From positions 3,936,173 to 4,000,172 of the forward strand of contig JAQFVV010006271.1 in assembly GCA_028023455.1 (NCBI GenBank): a stretch of DNA of 64,000 nt, written 5' to 3'. The DNA comes from Epiperipatus broadwayi (lineage: Eukaryota; Onychophora; Udeonychophora; Euonychophora; Peripatidae). Position 1 is the first letter of the stretch, and each line of letters opens with the position of its first letter. The notes under the pieces are model-generated. The model saw nothing but the letters and a program-made list of their open reading frames with translations, ran no database searches and was not told where the DNA came from. Shown one piece after another: positions 38,116-50,677 of the stretch. Both the position numbers and the translations under genes were made by a program.

Positions 38116-40490
38116 TCATTAGCTAAATTTGTAATAATGTTCATGAAAGAAAATGTAAAACAAAAATCATCATCACATTTTTATATAAAAAGGAAGCTGT
38201 AGGGCATCCAAGTTTAAACCCTACAAGATCCAGTTCTAAAAGCTTAAGACAGAAAGAGAGTGGAACAACAATTATATTCTTTAATTGCTTGTGTGTTGAT
38301 AGAAAACTCAAAAAAAGTAATACACACGTTTAACTATTCAATATTTATTTATTTTTGTTAAAAAGTAAAGTAATAACACATATGTATAGGCAGTGTGTGT
38401 CTAATTGTCCTTGTATATTTCAAATATTAATCTCTCTTCAAAGATAATCTACATTTGCAAAATTCTAATATTTTATTCTATTTCTATTTTATTTTTTTAT
38501 TTCTATTTTTGTTCTTTGTCTATGATTATAATTTGGGGCTTAAAGGTTGTAGTCTGGGGTTTAAAAATTGTAAGAGTTTAATGTAAATATTAAAATCATG
38601 ATTTGTCAAAAGCATTTAGATAGTTTTATAGGCCTGTTTTACAAATCATTTGAATGAGTGTGTGTGTACATTGCATACATAAACTACATTTTTATTTATT
38701 AAATATTGAAAGAAAAAGAAGAAAATCTGTTAAATTATTATTTTTTACTCAACAATTTTGTATTATAAAGGTTGTTTTTCTGTTAAAACTTAGAGACGAT
38801 GTGAGAAGTCTAATTTTAAGTGTCTCATCTTAAGATCAAAAGAAAGAAGCTCAAATTTGAGATGTTGCATAGGTGTAAAAAAGGATTAAGACTATTTTTT
38901 CCTTCAAAACAAAAGTTTGTCTAAAAATCAGGATAGTTAGATTTTTCATACTATCCAGTTTAAAAACAATTTGGTTAAGAATAAGTTATAAATCTATTTA
39001 AAAGAGGTGGTCAAAAATAAAAAAAAGTTGGATATAAAAGCAGTCTGGAAAATCAGTTGATATTATAGAGAATTCTAAAAATCTTGAAACTAAGAGACAA
39101 GCATTTTTAATTCAGCTGATATCAATTCTAAAAGTCTTTTTTAATATAAAGTTTTTTTTTTTTTTTTGTAAATATGAAAAACAGCATGGCAGATTAAAAT
39201 AAAGATATATTTCATCTGGGAAAATTCCCTGAGTCATCATCAACTAGCACATCATATAGGAAACAAAAGATGTCTCTGAAAAATAATATTCTACACCTTT
39301 CAACTGACCGAGAGAAAATATGTTTTTAAATAGAAAGAAGAAAACATTCACCTGCATTTGAAGTCAATCAGGAAAAAAGAGTAATCTACTGATAAATATT
39401 AAATCATCAAGTCCAATTAATTGTTCCAGTAACTGAGTTTAAACCCAAAATATTATAAATATGAAAACAACTGCTTCATCCACTAAAAGAATCATGCTTA
39501 TCAAGAAGAGAAGAAAACTTAATATAATGATTTCCAAATTGTCCACTAAATCAAATAACCTCAATAAAATCATTATCATCATCAAATAATTATACACCTC
39601 AATAAAGAAATTGTTCCAAATAAAAATGGGAATGGTAGCTGCAAAAGTATAGACATTAAACAAGATAAATTTGATTCATTGAAAGTCGCTACAAAGAATA
39701 CAACGGTAATATAAATTTTTCTTTTATATATTTTCTTTACAATATCAGAGACTTAGTAAAATTTTAGCAACAGAGTGGTATATTTTTGTTTAAAAAACTT
39801 TTAAAATAATGAAGATCAATTGAAACCAAGAATTTCTTAATAAAGAAAGACATAAGCTTCATTAATGATTTTATATGTACTAAAATTATGATTGTCTATT
39901 AACATAAACTTATGAAATGTTATTAATATGTAACATTTTTTTATTATTATTTTGTTTTAAATAGTGTTTTTGTTATTATGGGATAAAACACACACATACA
40001 TAATAATATAATACTTGTTGCATATATGTAATTGTGTGTGAACATAAAACAATAGCCAATATTAAAAATATTAGATTTGTGTTTTAAGTTAAAGTCTAGC
40101 ACTTTAGAGGGTCAGAAGGGAAAGGGAGAAAAATAATTTAAAACTTATTCTGGAAATCTTGCTCTTTCACTTCTACTAACATTTTTTTATCATTCTGCTT
40201 TACATGTTAGATTACAAAGTGTGTGTGCCAAAGAGTGAATATTTTTTTAATGAAATATTTTCTTGTAAAGAAAAAACTTTAGCAAACTTAGTATTCAATT
40301 TAAAACACATTTGACAGGAAAGGGGGAAGAATTTAAAATTAATGTTATGATTTTAAAACAGTTGATTATGATTATTGTTGTTATTGTTCATATCAATTTT
40401 CATGTAGATATAGAAATTTTTATGTATACATTAGAAATGCAGTAATAAATGTTAATTTGTTTTGTTAAACAGAGGCATATATATTTCATT
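38116..40490. other. AT-rich intron sequence, nothing recognised
   Basis: No coding or repeat feature supported beyond homopolymer runs. Confidence 0.5.
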
Positions 40491-40495
40491 AAGAG

Positions 40496-40520
40496 TATAT
40501 ATATATATATATATATATAC

Positions 40521-40562
<42 letters not shown>
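40496..40562. repeat. (TA)n microsatellite
   Basis: Two TA runs separated by an actattat interruption. Confidence 0.9.
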
Positions 40563-40565
<3 letters not shown>

Positions 40566-41635
40566 TTAGTTGTGATCATTCATCATCAAGGTGAATATTA
40601 GCTATTTAAGTTCCAATTAGATATACTAAGATTAGCCACTAATTATTAATTTTTGAAACTAAGTTTTATAATTAGGCTTAGACCTCAAGCTGTGGTTGAA
40701 ACCATTATTGTTATCATCATCATCACCATCATGTTTAACTCAATGAGATAGATAAATGATTAAAGGCCATAAATAAAGTGATTTCATGGTATTGGGTTGA
40801 CATTTGTGAATAATTGTACTAACCACCATTGCATCATCTATGTCATGCCAGGATGAGTGAATTGCCATCCTAAATTAATAGTAATCTGAGCTAGTAAAAT
40901 TTATATAAAAATATTGAAATGCATTTATTATATTAAGATTTAAGAAATGATTTCTGTGTAATGAATTTTATATAGTCCACTTTAGTTTAAGGATGTTTTA
41001 TGTTTACCTAAATATTATTGCATACAGTGATATGGGTCTAAAAGCAAAATCCTCCATTTTTATTTGAAATAAAGTACCAAAAGGGATTCAAACCCAGTAC
41101 ATGTAATAAGGTTATAAGATATAACTGTGTCTAGGTTCAGATAAACTAGTGGTGCCTTGCTAGACCATATTCACTTGTTATTTACTTAAATATGCACTTG
41201 ACATTAAACCAAGAGATGAAAGGGGATCAAATCTACTGTCTGTATACCTGGTAAGATATTTTATTGATTTACCAGTGTACTCACCCACTTGATACTATTT
41301 CCAGAATTATAGTAGTTTGTTTTTAATCATTGTTTAAAGTTTCTACTTGTTTATTGATGATACAATGCCTGCCTAACTAGGGTTTGAAGTAGGCCAGACA
41401 CCTTAACTGACTAGTCTCCAGGCATTGTTGTTTCTAATTATTGATATGATGATGTCTTTAGAAATCTAATTATAGAAATATGTTTCATTTATTCCTACTC
41501 ATCATTTTAATATTTTTGTTCCATGACTATTATAGCTACTATTCAGGTATAAAATGATAATATTTATATTTGATTCTTAATTCTTTTGATCTACCTTTAT
41601 TTATGTTACAATGGATTTTTGATAATAATTTAGTT
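40563..41635. other. Unrecognised intron sequence
   Basis: Contains two B-box-like phrases (gggattcaaacccag near 41093 and gggtttgaag near 41382). These might be remnants of tRNA-derived SINEs, but no A box or tail was found. Confidence 0.35.
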
Positions 41636-41639
41636 ACAA

Positions 41640-41800
<161 letters not shown>

Positions 41801-41803
<3 letters not shown>

Positions 41804-44800
41804 GTGTTGGAATGCACAAACACAGAAAAATGGGAAAGGTTCGAACTACTGAAATTATCTTTACCTATAATCAGGTCGTTTTCTTTAATTAAAATTTATA
41901 AATCTTAATTAAAATAAAATGCAAGTCTTTTGTTAGTTGTTTTCAAATCTTTAAAAATATATCAAATGGTATTTCGAGCCTTATCTGTTTTAAAAATATT
42001 TTATTAATTAAATGTTTTTTAAGGGATTACAGAGATAGCTGTGGGCAACTGAGATTGCATTCTTGGTGGTATTAAAGGGTGTATAAATGGGCCAGAGAAC
42101 AAAAGAAATCAGGTTTTGAGTTTTTAGTTGAGTAAAGTTTTCAGTCAGTTGAGATTAGTTACTTTGAGTAAAATAATTTTTAAGAAGCGAACACAAATTC
42201 TGTACCATGAAGTTTGAGTAGAGGAATTTTTTTTTTATCTTTTTCTCTCAGAAAACTTTTTGCCCACATGATGCAGCCATGTTCCATCTGATTGGCCATA
42301 CAATATGATGGTATAATTGCCAACCTGGCTGCCTGCTGTTATGCTGCTATCCATATGTAACCTGACCTTATGTAGAGCTGCCTTCATAAGTAAATCCTTT
42401 TGTAATTTGCAATATGTTGCTCAAACTTTGTATTTTAATTTATATATTAAATTTATAAGTTTCAGTTAATTATGCTTTTAACCTCTCTCCATAATCCCTT
42501 ACTAATATAATGTATTTAACTTACCTTGCACCCTTAATTTATGTTATATAGCTTTGTGCAGCTCAGTTAAATATTTAACTTATTTTGTTTAATGTATATA
42601 TAATTTATTTTAATTACTATGCAATATCAATCAACTTTGTGAGTTTAATAAGGGTTTATTTTCTTTGTTCAATGGGGAAAGAGCTTTAATTAAATTTATT
42701 AATAAAGTTGCTCATTTAAAATTGAAAGTGCACACTAGGTTGGTTTTAAATTTAAATATATCATTCACTTTTTTTATCTAAAATATTTTAGTGTGGATGC
42801 ATATTTGACTTTATGCTAAGAATATGTTTTTAAAATTTTATTTTAAAAGATTGTGAACCTTGATTAATATAACTAGTCCATCCTTTCCTGCTGTTGCCAA
42901 AAGGGCTAATGTAATCTGTAATACATATATGGGAATCAAATTTAAATATAAATTTTATTACTTTAATGCTATAGAAAAAAGTTATTATTCATTACAATTT
43001 GTTAAATCACTCAAGATTGAAAACAGTTTATTGCCCATGAGGTTAGACCATTTTCAAACTTTAAAATAATATTATATGAAAATTATATTAAAAAATTATA
43101 TCAAAGTTGCTGGAATACCTTTTCCTTTATTCTGTTATTTTATCTTTTCCATTTGTTGATCATTTTGTCATTGGGGACATCGGCAGCCTGATGCTCCCAT
43201 CCTACTTTTCAAAATCGTTCATAATCAGGGACACTACTTCCTGTGGAACATGAGGATTATGAGGTTGATGTGTTTCAATCCCAGCCTCTCCATCAATATC
43301 GCTCCACCAGAATGCACGGGCATATCAAATCTAAGTTCATTTCTAATATTCTTTTAAAATGATAGAATATCCCAAACTGCCTTGAAGACCATTTTTTTAT
43401 TGTATGCTAGTACCATAACTCTGCTCCTTAATTTCATCGCCATGTGCCTAATCTTAGTAAATCACAATGATGTGTTAAAGATGATGATTCATTTCATAAA
43501 ATACATTCAGTATGTTGATTTTTAAATGGCTTTCTTTTAAAAACCGTTATTGATTCCCATAGACATTAATCTAATTTCTATTAATGATTGTATAATTTAT
43601 TCTCATAAATATAGTGCATTGTTTGTTTCTTGTATACTTGTTCTAAAGATGCTATGTCCAAACAATGCCTATCAACATATATGATGATTTTAAGATTGAA
43701 AATAAATGATTGAAACATTTATTTGTCAAAATGATTAATGCTAAATTATCAGGTATCTTTCTGTAATCCGAATCTGTTCCGATTTGGTAGATTGTTTTGT
43801 GCATCCACAACATTCTTTTGGTAAAAATGTATTAAATTGGCATATGAACTCTGCACAAGTTATAATACACTTCATAAAATTATTGTTACAAGTTATAATA
43901 CACTTCATAAAATTATATTCATTAAGTTTTGTAAATAGACAACATCATACCAAGTGTGAAACAATTTTGTAATATATATATATATATATATATAATATTT
44001 TATTAAATACATATTTCATGTAAATCCTGGTTTGTTTTGAATTATTTCTAATTAGTATTTAGAATTATTTTCTTTAGCTATTTACTTAGCATTAATAAAT
44101 ATAACTTCGATAAATGTAATTCCTGGGCTATTCTTATCTCGATCATCATCATCAGTCTGATTTTATGCTCTACCATTTTGCTTCTGGGCCCAGAATTAAA
44201 ATAATTGTACTGTATCATCAGGATTGTTGTTCATTGGGTCCAGATACTCGAAGAATAGGCAAATATGTTAGAGTTCAGGACTGCTTCAGACTTGTGTATC
44301 TCGAGCATGATCGGATTTGAGATACTTTTGCTTAGGATTTGAATCTTATTAAGTGACCATATTATATTGATCGGTACAATATATCTGCAAATGATAAATA
44401 TTGTGATACATTTTATATTGTGAATAATAATATATAATTTATCAATAATAATATCATATGTAACTTTTCAATGTGAAATTTAACTAAATTATATTTCCAC
44501 AATAAAACTTTAATTTTATTTATGTTTCTCTGTAATAAATAATTAAATTTAATTTCATGTAAATTTTTATAACCATTTTAAAATTAGATTATTATGTCAG
44601 AACCCTATTTAAAATGTTATTGTAACTGATTATCAAATTCATTAGTGTAACTTATTGTAAATAATATTGCTAATAACATGTTTGAGTTATTAACTGCAGT
44701 ATTGCAAAACAGTATAATTTTTAAAATGAAATTTTACTATAGTGGTATTTTTGTTGTAATCCATATGCTAGTAAAAAAAGGAAGCACATTGCTTCAAGTC

Positions 44801-45400
44801 ACATAATCTATCAGTTATAAATTCTTTTTTTTTTTGTTTTTTATAACTTTATTTCACAATGGTTGGTATTTAACTCATTTTTACATTGCAAGTTATCTTA
44901 GTTTTAAAACAATTACATAGTACAAAGCCAAAATTCATAGCCTAAAAATATCCACAAAGACAAGTTAGAAAGTCATACAATATTTACCAAGATTGTTGAA
45001 AAATTTGTTGGGTTACAATAACAAATAAATTACAAACATTTATGTTTATATAATAAGATAAATATAAGTATAACAAGTATTGAGTAAGGACAAATAATAT
45101 TGGCATTAAAAGAAATCATAAAATTATAAAGGCTTTAAAATAAATTTTATATAGGTCTTTTGTGATCTATAAATAATGATTGTAGAAGTTTTTAAATTGT
45201 TGGAAGTTTTGCATCATTATATTAACAATGTTTACACTGAATTTCTCATTTAAAAAAACTATGAAATAGTTTTTAACTAATCATGATAGGAGTAGGATGT
45301 TTCATGTGAAAAAAATACAATGTACTTCATGTAAAAATAGATAATTTTGTCAATATATTAATGCAAAATAAAGATGGCTCTAAATGTATATTTTAAAGCA
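41801..45400. other. AT-rich intron sequence, little recognised
   Basis: A 31-bp direct duplication (acaagttataatacacttca) occurs at about 43856-43917 and a TA run at 43974-43995. Less AT-rich patches at 42240-42380, 43150-43320 and 44110-44350 may be old repeats. No supported gene. Confidence 0.45.
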
Positions 45401-45414
45401 GTATATTTAAACAT

Positions 45415-45975
45415 GTTAAGTCAATTAAATTTATTAGTGTAGCATCATATTGTAACTCTATTTAGAAGGTAATAACCCCTAATTACTAGAACCATATTAA
45501 ATTAGTAATGTTCAATGTTAAAATACTGTCATTTCAGCCACAAGATAAAGTATTTGAGAAAATAAGAATGATTGTCTTATATTCAACCCTAAATGTACAT
45601 ATATAGGTACATCTTATAGTGTCTTGAAATGTGAGTATGAATATAACATATTATTCACTTTACATCTATTTAATTTAATAATTTTATGAATACTTAAAAA
45701 TTATTATAATTTGCTTCATGCTAATATTAGAAGATGTTAAATTATGTAGTAATCAATAAAGTTTACTAGTGCAATGTAAAATTATAATTCTATTTAGAAT
45801 GTAATACACCCTTCTCACTAGTACCTGCCATTATATAAAATCAGGGACATTAAATACAAGCATATTCTCATTTCAATAAATTATAATATTTTATAAGTGT
45901 TAATAAGTTTATTAAAAGAAATGGATGTAAAGTGAATAATTTAATATATTCACACTCTCATTTCAAGACATTTAA
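45415..45975. repeat. Cluster of direct and inverted repeats
   Basis: A segment with tttattagtgtag and aactctatttagaaggtaat (45430-45475) recurs degenerately at 45763-45810. A second segment at 45620-45715 (tattcactttacatctattt) is repeated in inverse at 45876-45972. Possibly nested copies of a short non-autonomous element; class unknown. Confidence 0.5.
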
Positions 45976-46223
45976 AATTAACCTGTATAAATGCATTTAG
46001 GTTTCATAATAAGATCATTTTTATTATCTCAAAGCCTTTATATTCTGACTGAAACAAGGGGATGCAATCATTTAATATCATTGATATTATATTATATATG
46101 ACACTAGTGATGAGAGTTTATTATCTTCTAAATGGAAATATTGTTTGAATAAGAAACTAGTATTTTTCGTTTTGTAATTATAATCAAAGTTGTTGTTTTT
46201 TTTTATTTTTTTTTTTTTTAAAG

Positions 46224-46364
46224 CTGGATGTTGGAGAAGGTTTGATCCTGTTTTAAAATCTGATGGGTCTTTTACACCATGCAAAAATCAAAATGATTGT
46301 GAAAAATACCAGACGTGTAATAATGCAAAATGCTCAAAGATCACTTCAGGGTGTAACGATGTTG
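46224..46364 (+). CDS. Exon 2 of secreted cysteine-rich peptide: six-cysteine domain
   Basis: Acceptor is a long T-tract then AAAG; donor is a perfect GTAAGT at 46365. Both sides are phase 1, matching exon 1. With the split codon it encodes a 47-residue domain beginning AGCWRRFDPVLKSDGS, then TPCKNQNDCEKYQTCNNAKC and ending SGCNDV. The six cysteines are spaced to make three disulfides (C, 16 residues, C, 5, C, 5, C, 4, C, 6, C). The domain follows directly on the predicted signal-peptide cleavage point, so the mature product starts here. I do not recognise the family. A phase-1 exon bordered by phase-1 introns is typical of shuffled extracellular modules. Codon use is less AT-extreme than the surroundings. 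Confidence 0.7.
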
Positions 46365-46497
46365 GTAAGTTATATATATATAATTTAATTTTCACTAACA
46401 ATCACCTATCTTAAAAAGATAATGCAACATTGAACAATGAATTGTAGATAGTGTTTAAACATCCCACTTATTTGCCCACAGACAATATATAAAATGG

Positions 46498-46574
46498 TTT
46501 ACAAACTATTATAAACATTCTTTAAATCCACAGAAGTACTGTGGATTTAATAATTGTTTATAATAGTTTGTAAA
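46498..46574. repeat. Short palindrome
   Basis: tttacaaactattataaac and the complementary gtttataatagtttgtaaa enclose aaatccacag/ctgtggattt around agtact. A stem of over 30 bp with few mismatches, 130 bp downstream of exon 2. Confidence 0.85.
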
Positions 46575-46621
46575 ATCTTAAATTTATTATTTTTATTATA
46601 ATTGCAATTTTGTTTTAATTA

Positions 46622-46708
<87 letters not shown>
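46622..46708. repeat. (CA)n(TA)n microsatellite
   Basis: About 13 CA units followed by about 30 TA units, at the left edge of the PLE palindrome. Confidence 0.95.
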
Positions 46709-46709
<1 letters not shown>

Positions 46710-46902
46710 CTACAACCATTAAATGTCTGTATTTTTAAATTATATAATAATAATTCAAACAAATATATTTAACACAGTATTCAAAATTAAATAATATATT
46801 CTTTACCAGAAGTACTTTCAATTGTTTCACTGACAATCTTTTTCAACTGTTAATACAAACGTACAAAAAATAAAAACTTGCATTACCCATCATTCAATCT
46901 AT

Positions 46903-47274
46903 TCAAATTTCCCACAATTCTGTTGTCTTTATATTTGCCGATTGTTTATTCATCAAACCACCTCTATTCCTAGATATCATCATTGCCTCTTTAATTTTAC
47001 GTTTTTCACTACACCTTTCAATTTGAATAATTTTTATATCTCTATTATTAAATTTAAAACCATAATTACATGTTTTATTATGATCAAATATAATTGATGG
47101 AGTATTCATATTTACTGAAGATATAATTTCTTTCTGTACACGTTTATATAATGTCTTATGATCATTATATCGTTTTTGTAATGTACATTTGGATTCCCCT
47201 ATATATTTTATTCCACAACCACATTCCAACATATATATAACAGAACTTAATTCAAACTTAGAAATCTTGGCTTT
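46903..47274 (-). pseudogene. PLE GIY-YIG endonuclease fragment, left arm
   Basis: Open on the minus strand: MLECGCGIKYIGESKCTLQK, RYNDHKTLYKRV, then a C-terminal tail with NRGGLMNKQSANIKTTELWE to a stop at 46903. The C.CG.KYIGES.CTLQ.RY.DH signature is the PLE version of GIY-YIG (CxCG before the YIG, Arg and His after). The reverse transcriptase part is absent, so the copy is 5'-truncated. This arm keeps the intact C-terminus. Confidence 0.78.
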
Positions 47275-47289
47275 GGAGTTATTTATGAT

Positions 47290-47690
47290 ATGATAAATAA
47301 CTCCAAAGCCAAGATTTCTAAGTTTGAATTAAGTTCTGTTATATATATGTTGGAATGTGGTTGTGGAATAAAATATATAGGGGAATCCAAATGTACATTA
47401 CAAAAACGATATAATGATCATAAGACATTATATAAACGTGTACAGAAAGAAAATATATCTTCAGTAAATATGAATACTCCATCAATTATATTTGATCATA
47501 ATAAAACATGTAATTATGGTTTTAAATTTAATAATAGAGATATAAAAATTATTCAAATTGAAAGGTGTAGTGAAAAACGTAAATTAAAGAGGCAATGATG
47601 ATATCTAGGAATAGAGGTGGTTTGATGAATAAAAATCGGAAATATAAAGACAACAGAATTGTGGGAAATTTGAATAGATTGAATGATGGG
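47290..47690 (+). pseudogene. PLE GIY-YIG endonuclease fragment, right arm
   Basis: Mirror copy of the left arm: MINNSKAKISKFELSSVIYM, then the same ECGCGIKYIGESKC block. The frame is lost at about 47585, giving a stop at 47598, whereas the left arm continues. It carries Asn where the left arm has Ile (KENISS against KEIISS). Confidence 0.78.
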
Positions 47691-47824
47691 TAATGCAAGT
47701 TTTTATTTTTTGTATGTTTGTATTAACAGTTGAAAAGATTGTCAGTGAAACAATTGAAAGTACTTCTGGTAAAGAATATATTATTTAATTTTGAATACTG
47801 TGTTAAATATATTTGTTTGAATTA

Positions 47825-47828
<4 letters not shown>

Positions 47829-47892
<64 letters not shown>

Positions 47893-47914
47893 TATATATA
47901 TATATATATATCTC

Positions 47915-47957
<43 letters not shown>
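47829..47957. repeat. (TA)n microsatellite
   Basis: Long TA run with short ttaa and tctctctatt breaks, at the right edge of the palindrome. Confidence 0.95.
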
Positions 47958-47959
<2 letters not shown>

Positions 47960-48026
47960 AGAGAGAAATAGAACTGTGTGGGGTAATAGATTGACTAGAA
48001 ACCTAGAAACCAAGAGCTAACTTTTT

Positions 48027-48693
48027 TTTTACTTTAATAAAAATAGAAACTTGTGATAAACAAATTGTAAGATTTATATTTATACATAAAAATATGATAC
48101 AATTATTTATTATAAATTCGATTTACTTACCTGCAATTTAAATATTGTTCCACACCTGTTTCTTAGGCAGAGAAGCAGAATACCCAGATAGTAAATATGA
48201 CCAGGCCTGAGCTATATATAAGATAAATAACAATAACTACATTTCAAAGCCACAAATCTTCTAGACTGCAAAATTCAACACCTATCATTCAAAGCAGTTT
48301 TTTGTTTTGAAGTATATCTTCAGGCACCTCATATTTACAAAAGCAACTAACATACTATGAATGATGGCAAACTAAATCAGCACTAAGAAATCCCAACTAT
48401 CTCAATCAAAAGAATAATATAATAAATCGCTGCTCTCATTAGTAGTATGAGTAAAGAATTGACTGACAAAATATTAATTTTCAAAGATATTTTATTTTAA
48501 CTAAAATGCTTACAAAAATTTGTAAACTAATTATAAAATTTTTAATTAATCTAAACTATGAATTTTATATATAACCACACACATTCTTAATAAACCACAC
48601 AATGGAATATAATGTAATATAAAACATTATATAAATAGAACACATTAAAACTAACAAATCAGTAGTTCATTTTATGCCACTATAAAGTTCATT
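48027..48693 (+). repeat. Dispersed direct repeat, copy 1
   Basis: Matches 57388-58044 from ctttaataaaaatagaaac to tatgccactata in the same order and orientation, with many substitutions and short indels. It flanks the 9-kb region containing the second Gypsy element. It could be a pair of very old LTRs or two copies of an unnamed repeat. Confidence 0.65.
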
Positions 48694-48906
48694 TATTAAA
48701 TTGACTCCGGGAGGCTTTAAAGTTTGCAATTGCTACATTAATTGATATCAGGAATTAGAATAAGTAAATGTTATTTATTACTTATATAATTTTTGACTTT
48801 GTGGTTATTTTGCTATTTGCTGCTTTATGCGTGTTTTGCCAACCAGTTGGATTTTAGGCTTCTGTTGAGGTTCAAATGATTGTCATTCCATTATAATTTT
48901 TTTCAG

Positions 48907-49058
48907 GCAGATATACATTCATCACAGCTTCAAATTCATATATGGGCATTGCTTTTATAAGACAGACTGCTGATGATTTTGCAGATGAAGGTTGGAGCTC
49001 ATTGCATGCTCCAAAAACTGCTCAACCCTGCATTGTCTTTATTAACAAATATGTATAA
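48907..49058 (+). CDS. Possible terminal exon of the secreted peptide gene
   Basis: A good acceptor (attataatttttttcag) precedes a phase-1 reading frame that continues from exon 2 for 49 codons to TAA: GRYTFITASNSYMGIAFIRQ, then DDFADEGWSSLHAPKTAQPC and INKYV. Only the phase match and the acceptor support it. The peptide has a single Cys and no recognised motif, unlike exon 2, and 50 open codons is not rare here. The real continuation may lie elsewhere. Confidence 0.28.
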
Positions 49059-49910
49059 CAGGTGATTGACTTTAGATATGTGAATGACTGCCTGGAGAAC
49101 CTCATTTTTGGTGTTAGTTATATGATGACCTTGTCATTTTTTAATTAGTTTTTAAAGCCATCAGCTATTTTTATTGTTGAGAATTTGTCCAATGCCATTG
49201 TGGATTATATTCATAAGATGTGTTTAATTAATCCTGTAGTTTATGGAGTTTAATTAGTAGTAATTGCTAATTTTATTTTATGTAGCTTATGAGTATATGC
49301 AATGTTTGAGAGAAATTTTTAAATTTTAAACTTTCATTTATTTTTACAATTTAACTTTCTTTTTTTACATGCACACATTTTATTATTTATTTATGTTTAC
49401 AATGTTAAATAAATGGAGAGATTTATTGTTAGTTTTTAAGATTTCTTTTTTTTTTCTTTAAATTAAATGAAAAGAGAGTATTTTTAATTTCATGTAAAAT
49501 ATTTATTTTTAGACTTTTATAGTTTTAATTTATTTAATTAAATTTTCTCCCCTGAATAAATTAATTTATAAAACTTATACTGATAACTGACATTTGCCTT
49601 TTGGCAATTTATGTTTATATGAAAAAAAAACCTGTTTAAACTTTTATAGATTTATTTTTCAAATGAGATATTTTAATCTCAATATATTTACTGTAACATA
49701 TTTAGCAGTGATTTTATTTATTAGAATTTTAATTTTAACTTTTTACATTGTATATGGAATTTATATTTTTAATAATTTTAGACAAAAATATTTACAATAT
49801 GTAGCACTATTCAATAGTGGTACAATACACCAATCCTCTACAACAGTAAAATATGTCAGTTTCAATATTTTATCTCTGATAGCTTTTTTATTACATCTGA
49901 ACAATTTATA

Positions 49911-49958
<48 letters not shown>

Positions 49959-50677
49959 AATATATATATATATATATAAGCATTTATTTATATATATCTT
50001 GTATTAGTCAGAGGGTATTCATTTATTATTTAACAGTCGCAAAACATTTGCACAATTGGCTTGAAAGGCCGATATTCGAATGTAATTAATTATTTTATTA
50101 AGTTTCTTTCTTTATATCTAAAACTATACAGGCTGAGGGAAATCTTCTTTTATTATGCTTTTTTTCTATCTAGGCTGAAAACATTGCTTACAATGATCTT
50201 GTACTGGTAAGACAAAGATGTGGACATGAGGCAGATGCAGAATAAGCTCACTTCTACAGACATACACATATGTGAAATGAAGATTCATATGCTGGTTTTT
50301 TCTAACAGACTTTGGGAAAAAACAAGACTGTGAATGGCAGGATTAATATCCTGTGCAATTCAACTTACACTTTGAAAATAATATGAAATATGGGGACTCT
50401 CCTCCAAAGAAGTAAATGATTTGCATCTTACTCTGGTTGTTTCCATTTTCTCTTTTTATGTACAAATAATGGATGTGTCCAGAACATTCTGGGTATCTTC
50501 ACCCTGAGAATATCTTTCCATGCTAGTCCAATACAGGTACTATTTTCATCTATCCTACAGCCTTACACTTTTACTTTTTATCTAAATCTCAACTCTATGC
50601 TTGCTATACCCCTTTTAATTAATTACAATCCCTTATACACTCCTAACATAACTTAAACTTATTTATTTATAATATTG
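49059..50677. other. AT-rich sequence, nothing recognised
   Basis: Includes a TA run at 49917-49978 and a 106-codon AT-biased frame (49594-49914) without motif. A less AT-rich patch lies at 50150-50560. Confidence 0.45.

Larger units (their letters stand above)
46748..47829. mobile_element. Head-to-head palindrome of two Penelope-like element 3' ends
   Basis: Two arms of about 540 bp are reverse complements of each other, meeting at about 47283-47290 (taaataactcc beside ggagttattta) with an 8-nt spacer. Differences are few: one Ile/Asn codon, small indels near 47585 and 47630. Each arm holds the GIY-YIG part and 3' tail of a PLE. The arms are much more alike than the other PLE relics in this window. 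The TA microsatellites on both sides suggest insertion into an AT repeat. Confidence 0.85.

Noticed and set aside
41090-41400. tRNA genes or tRNA-derived SINE
   Set aside because: B-box-like phrases only. No A box at the proper distance, no cloverleaf, no tail.
49594-49914. 106-codon + strand frame
   Set aside because: Composition is purely AT-driven (F, I, L, N, Y) with no motif. Expected by chance in this sequence.
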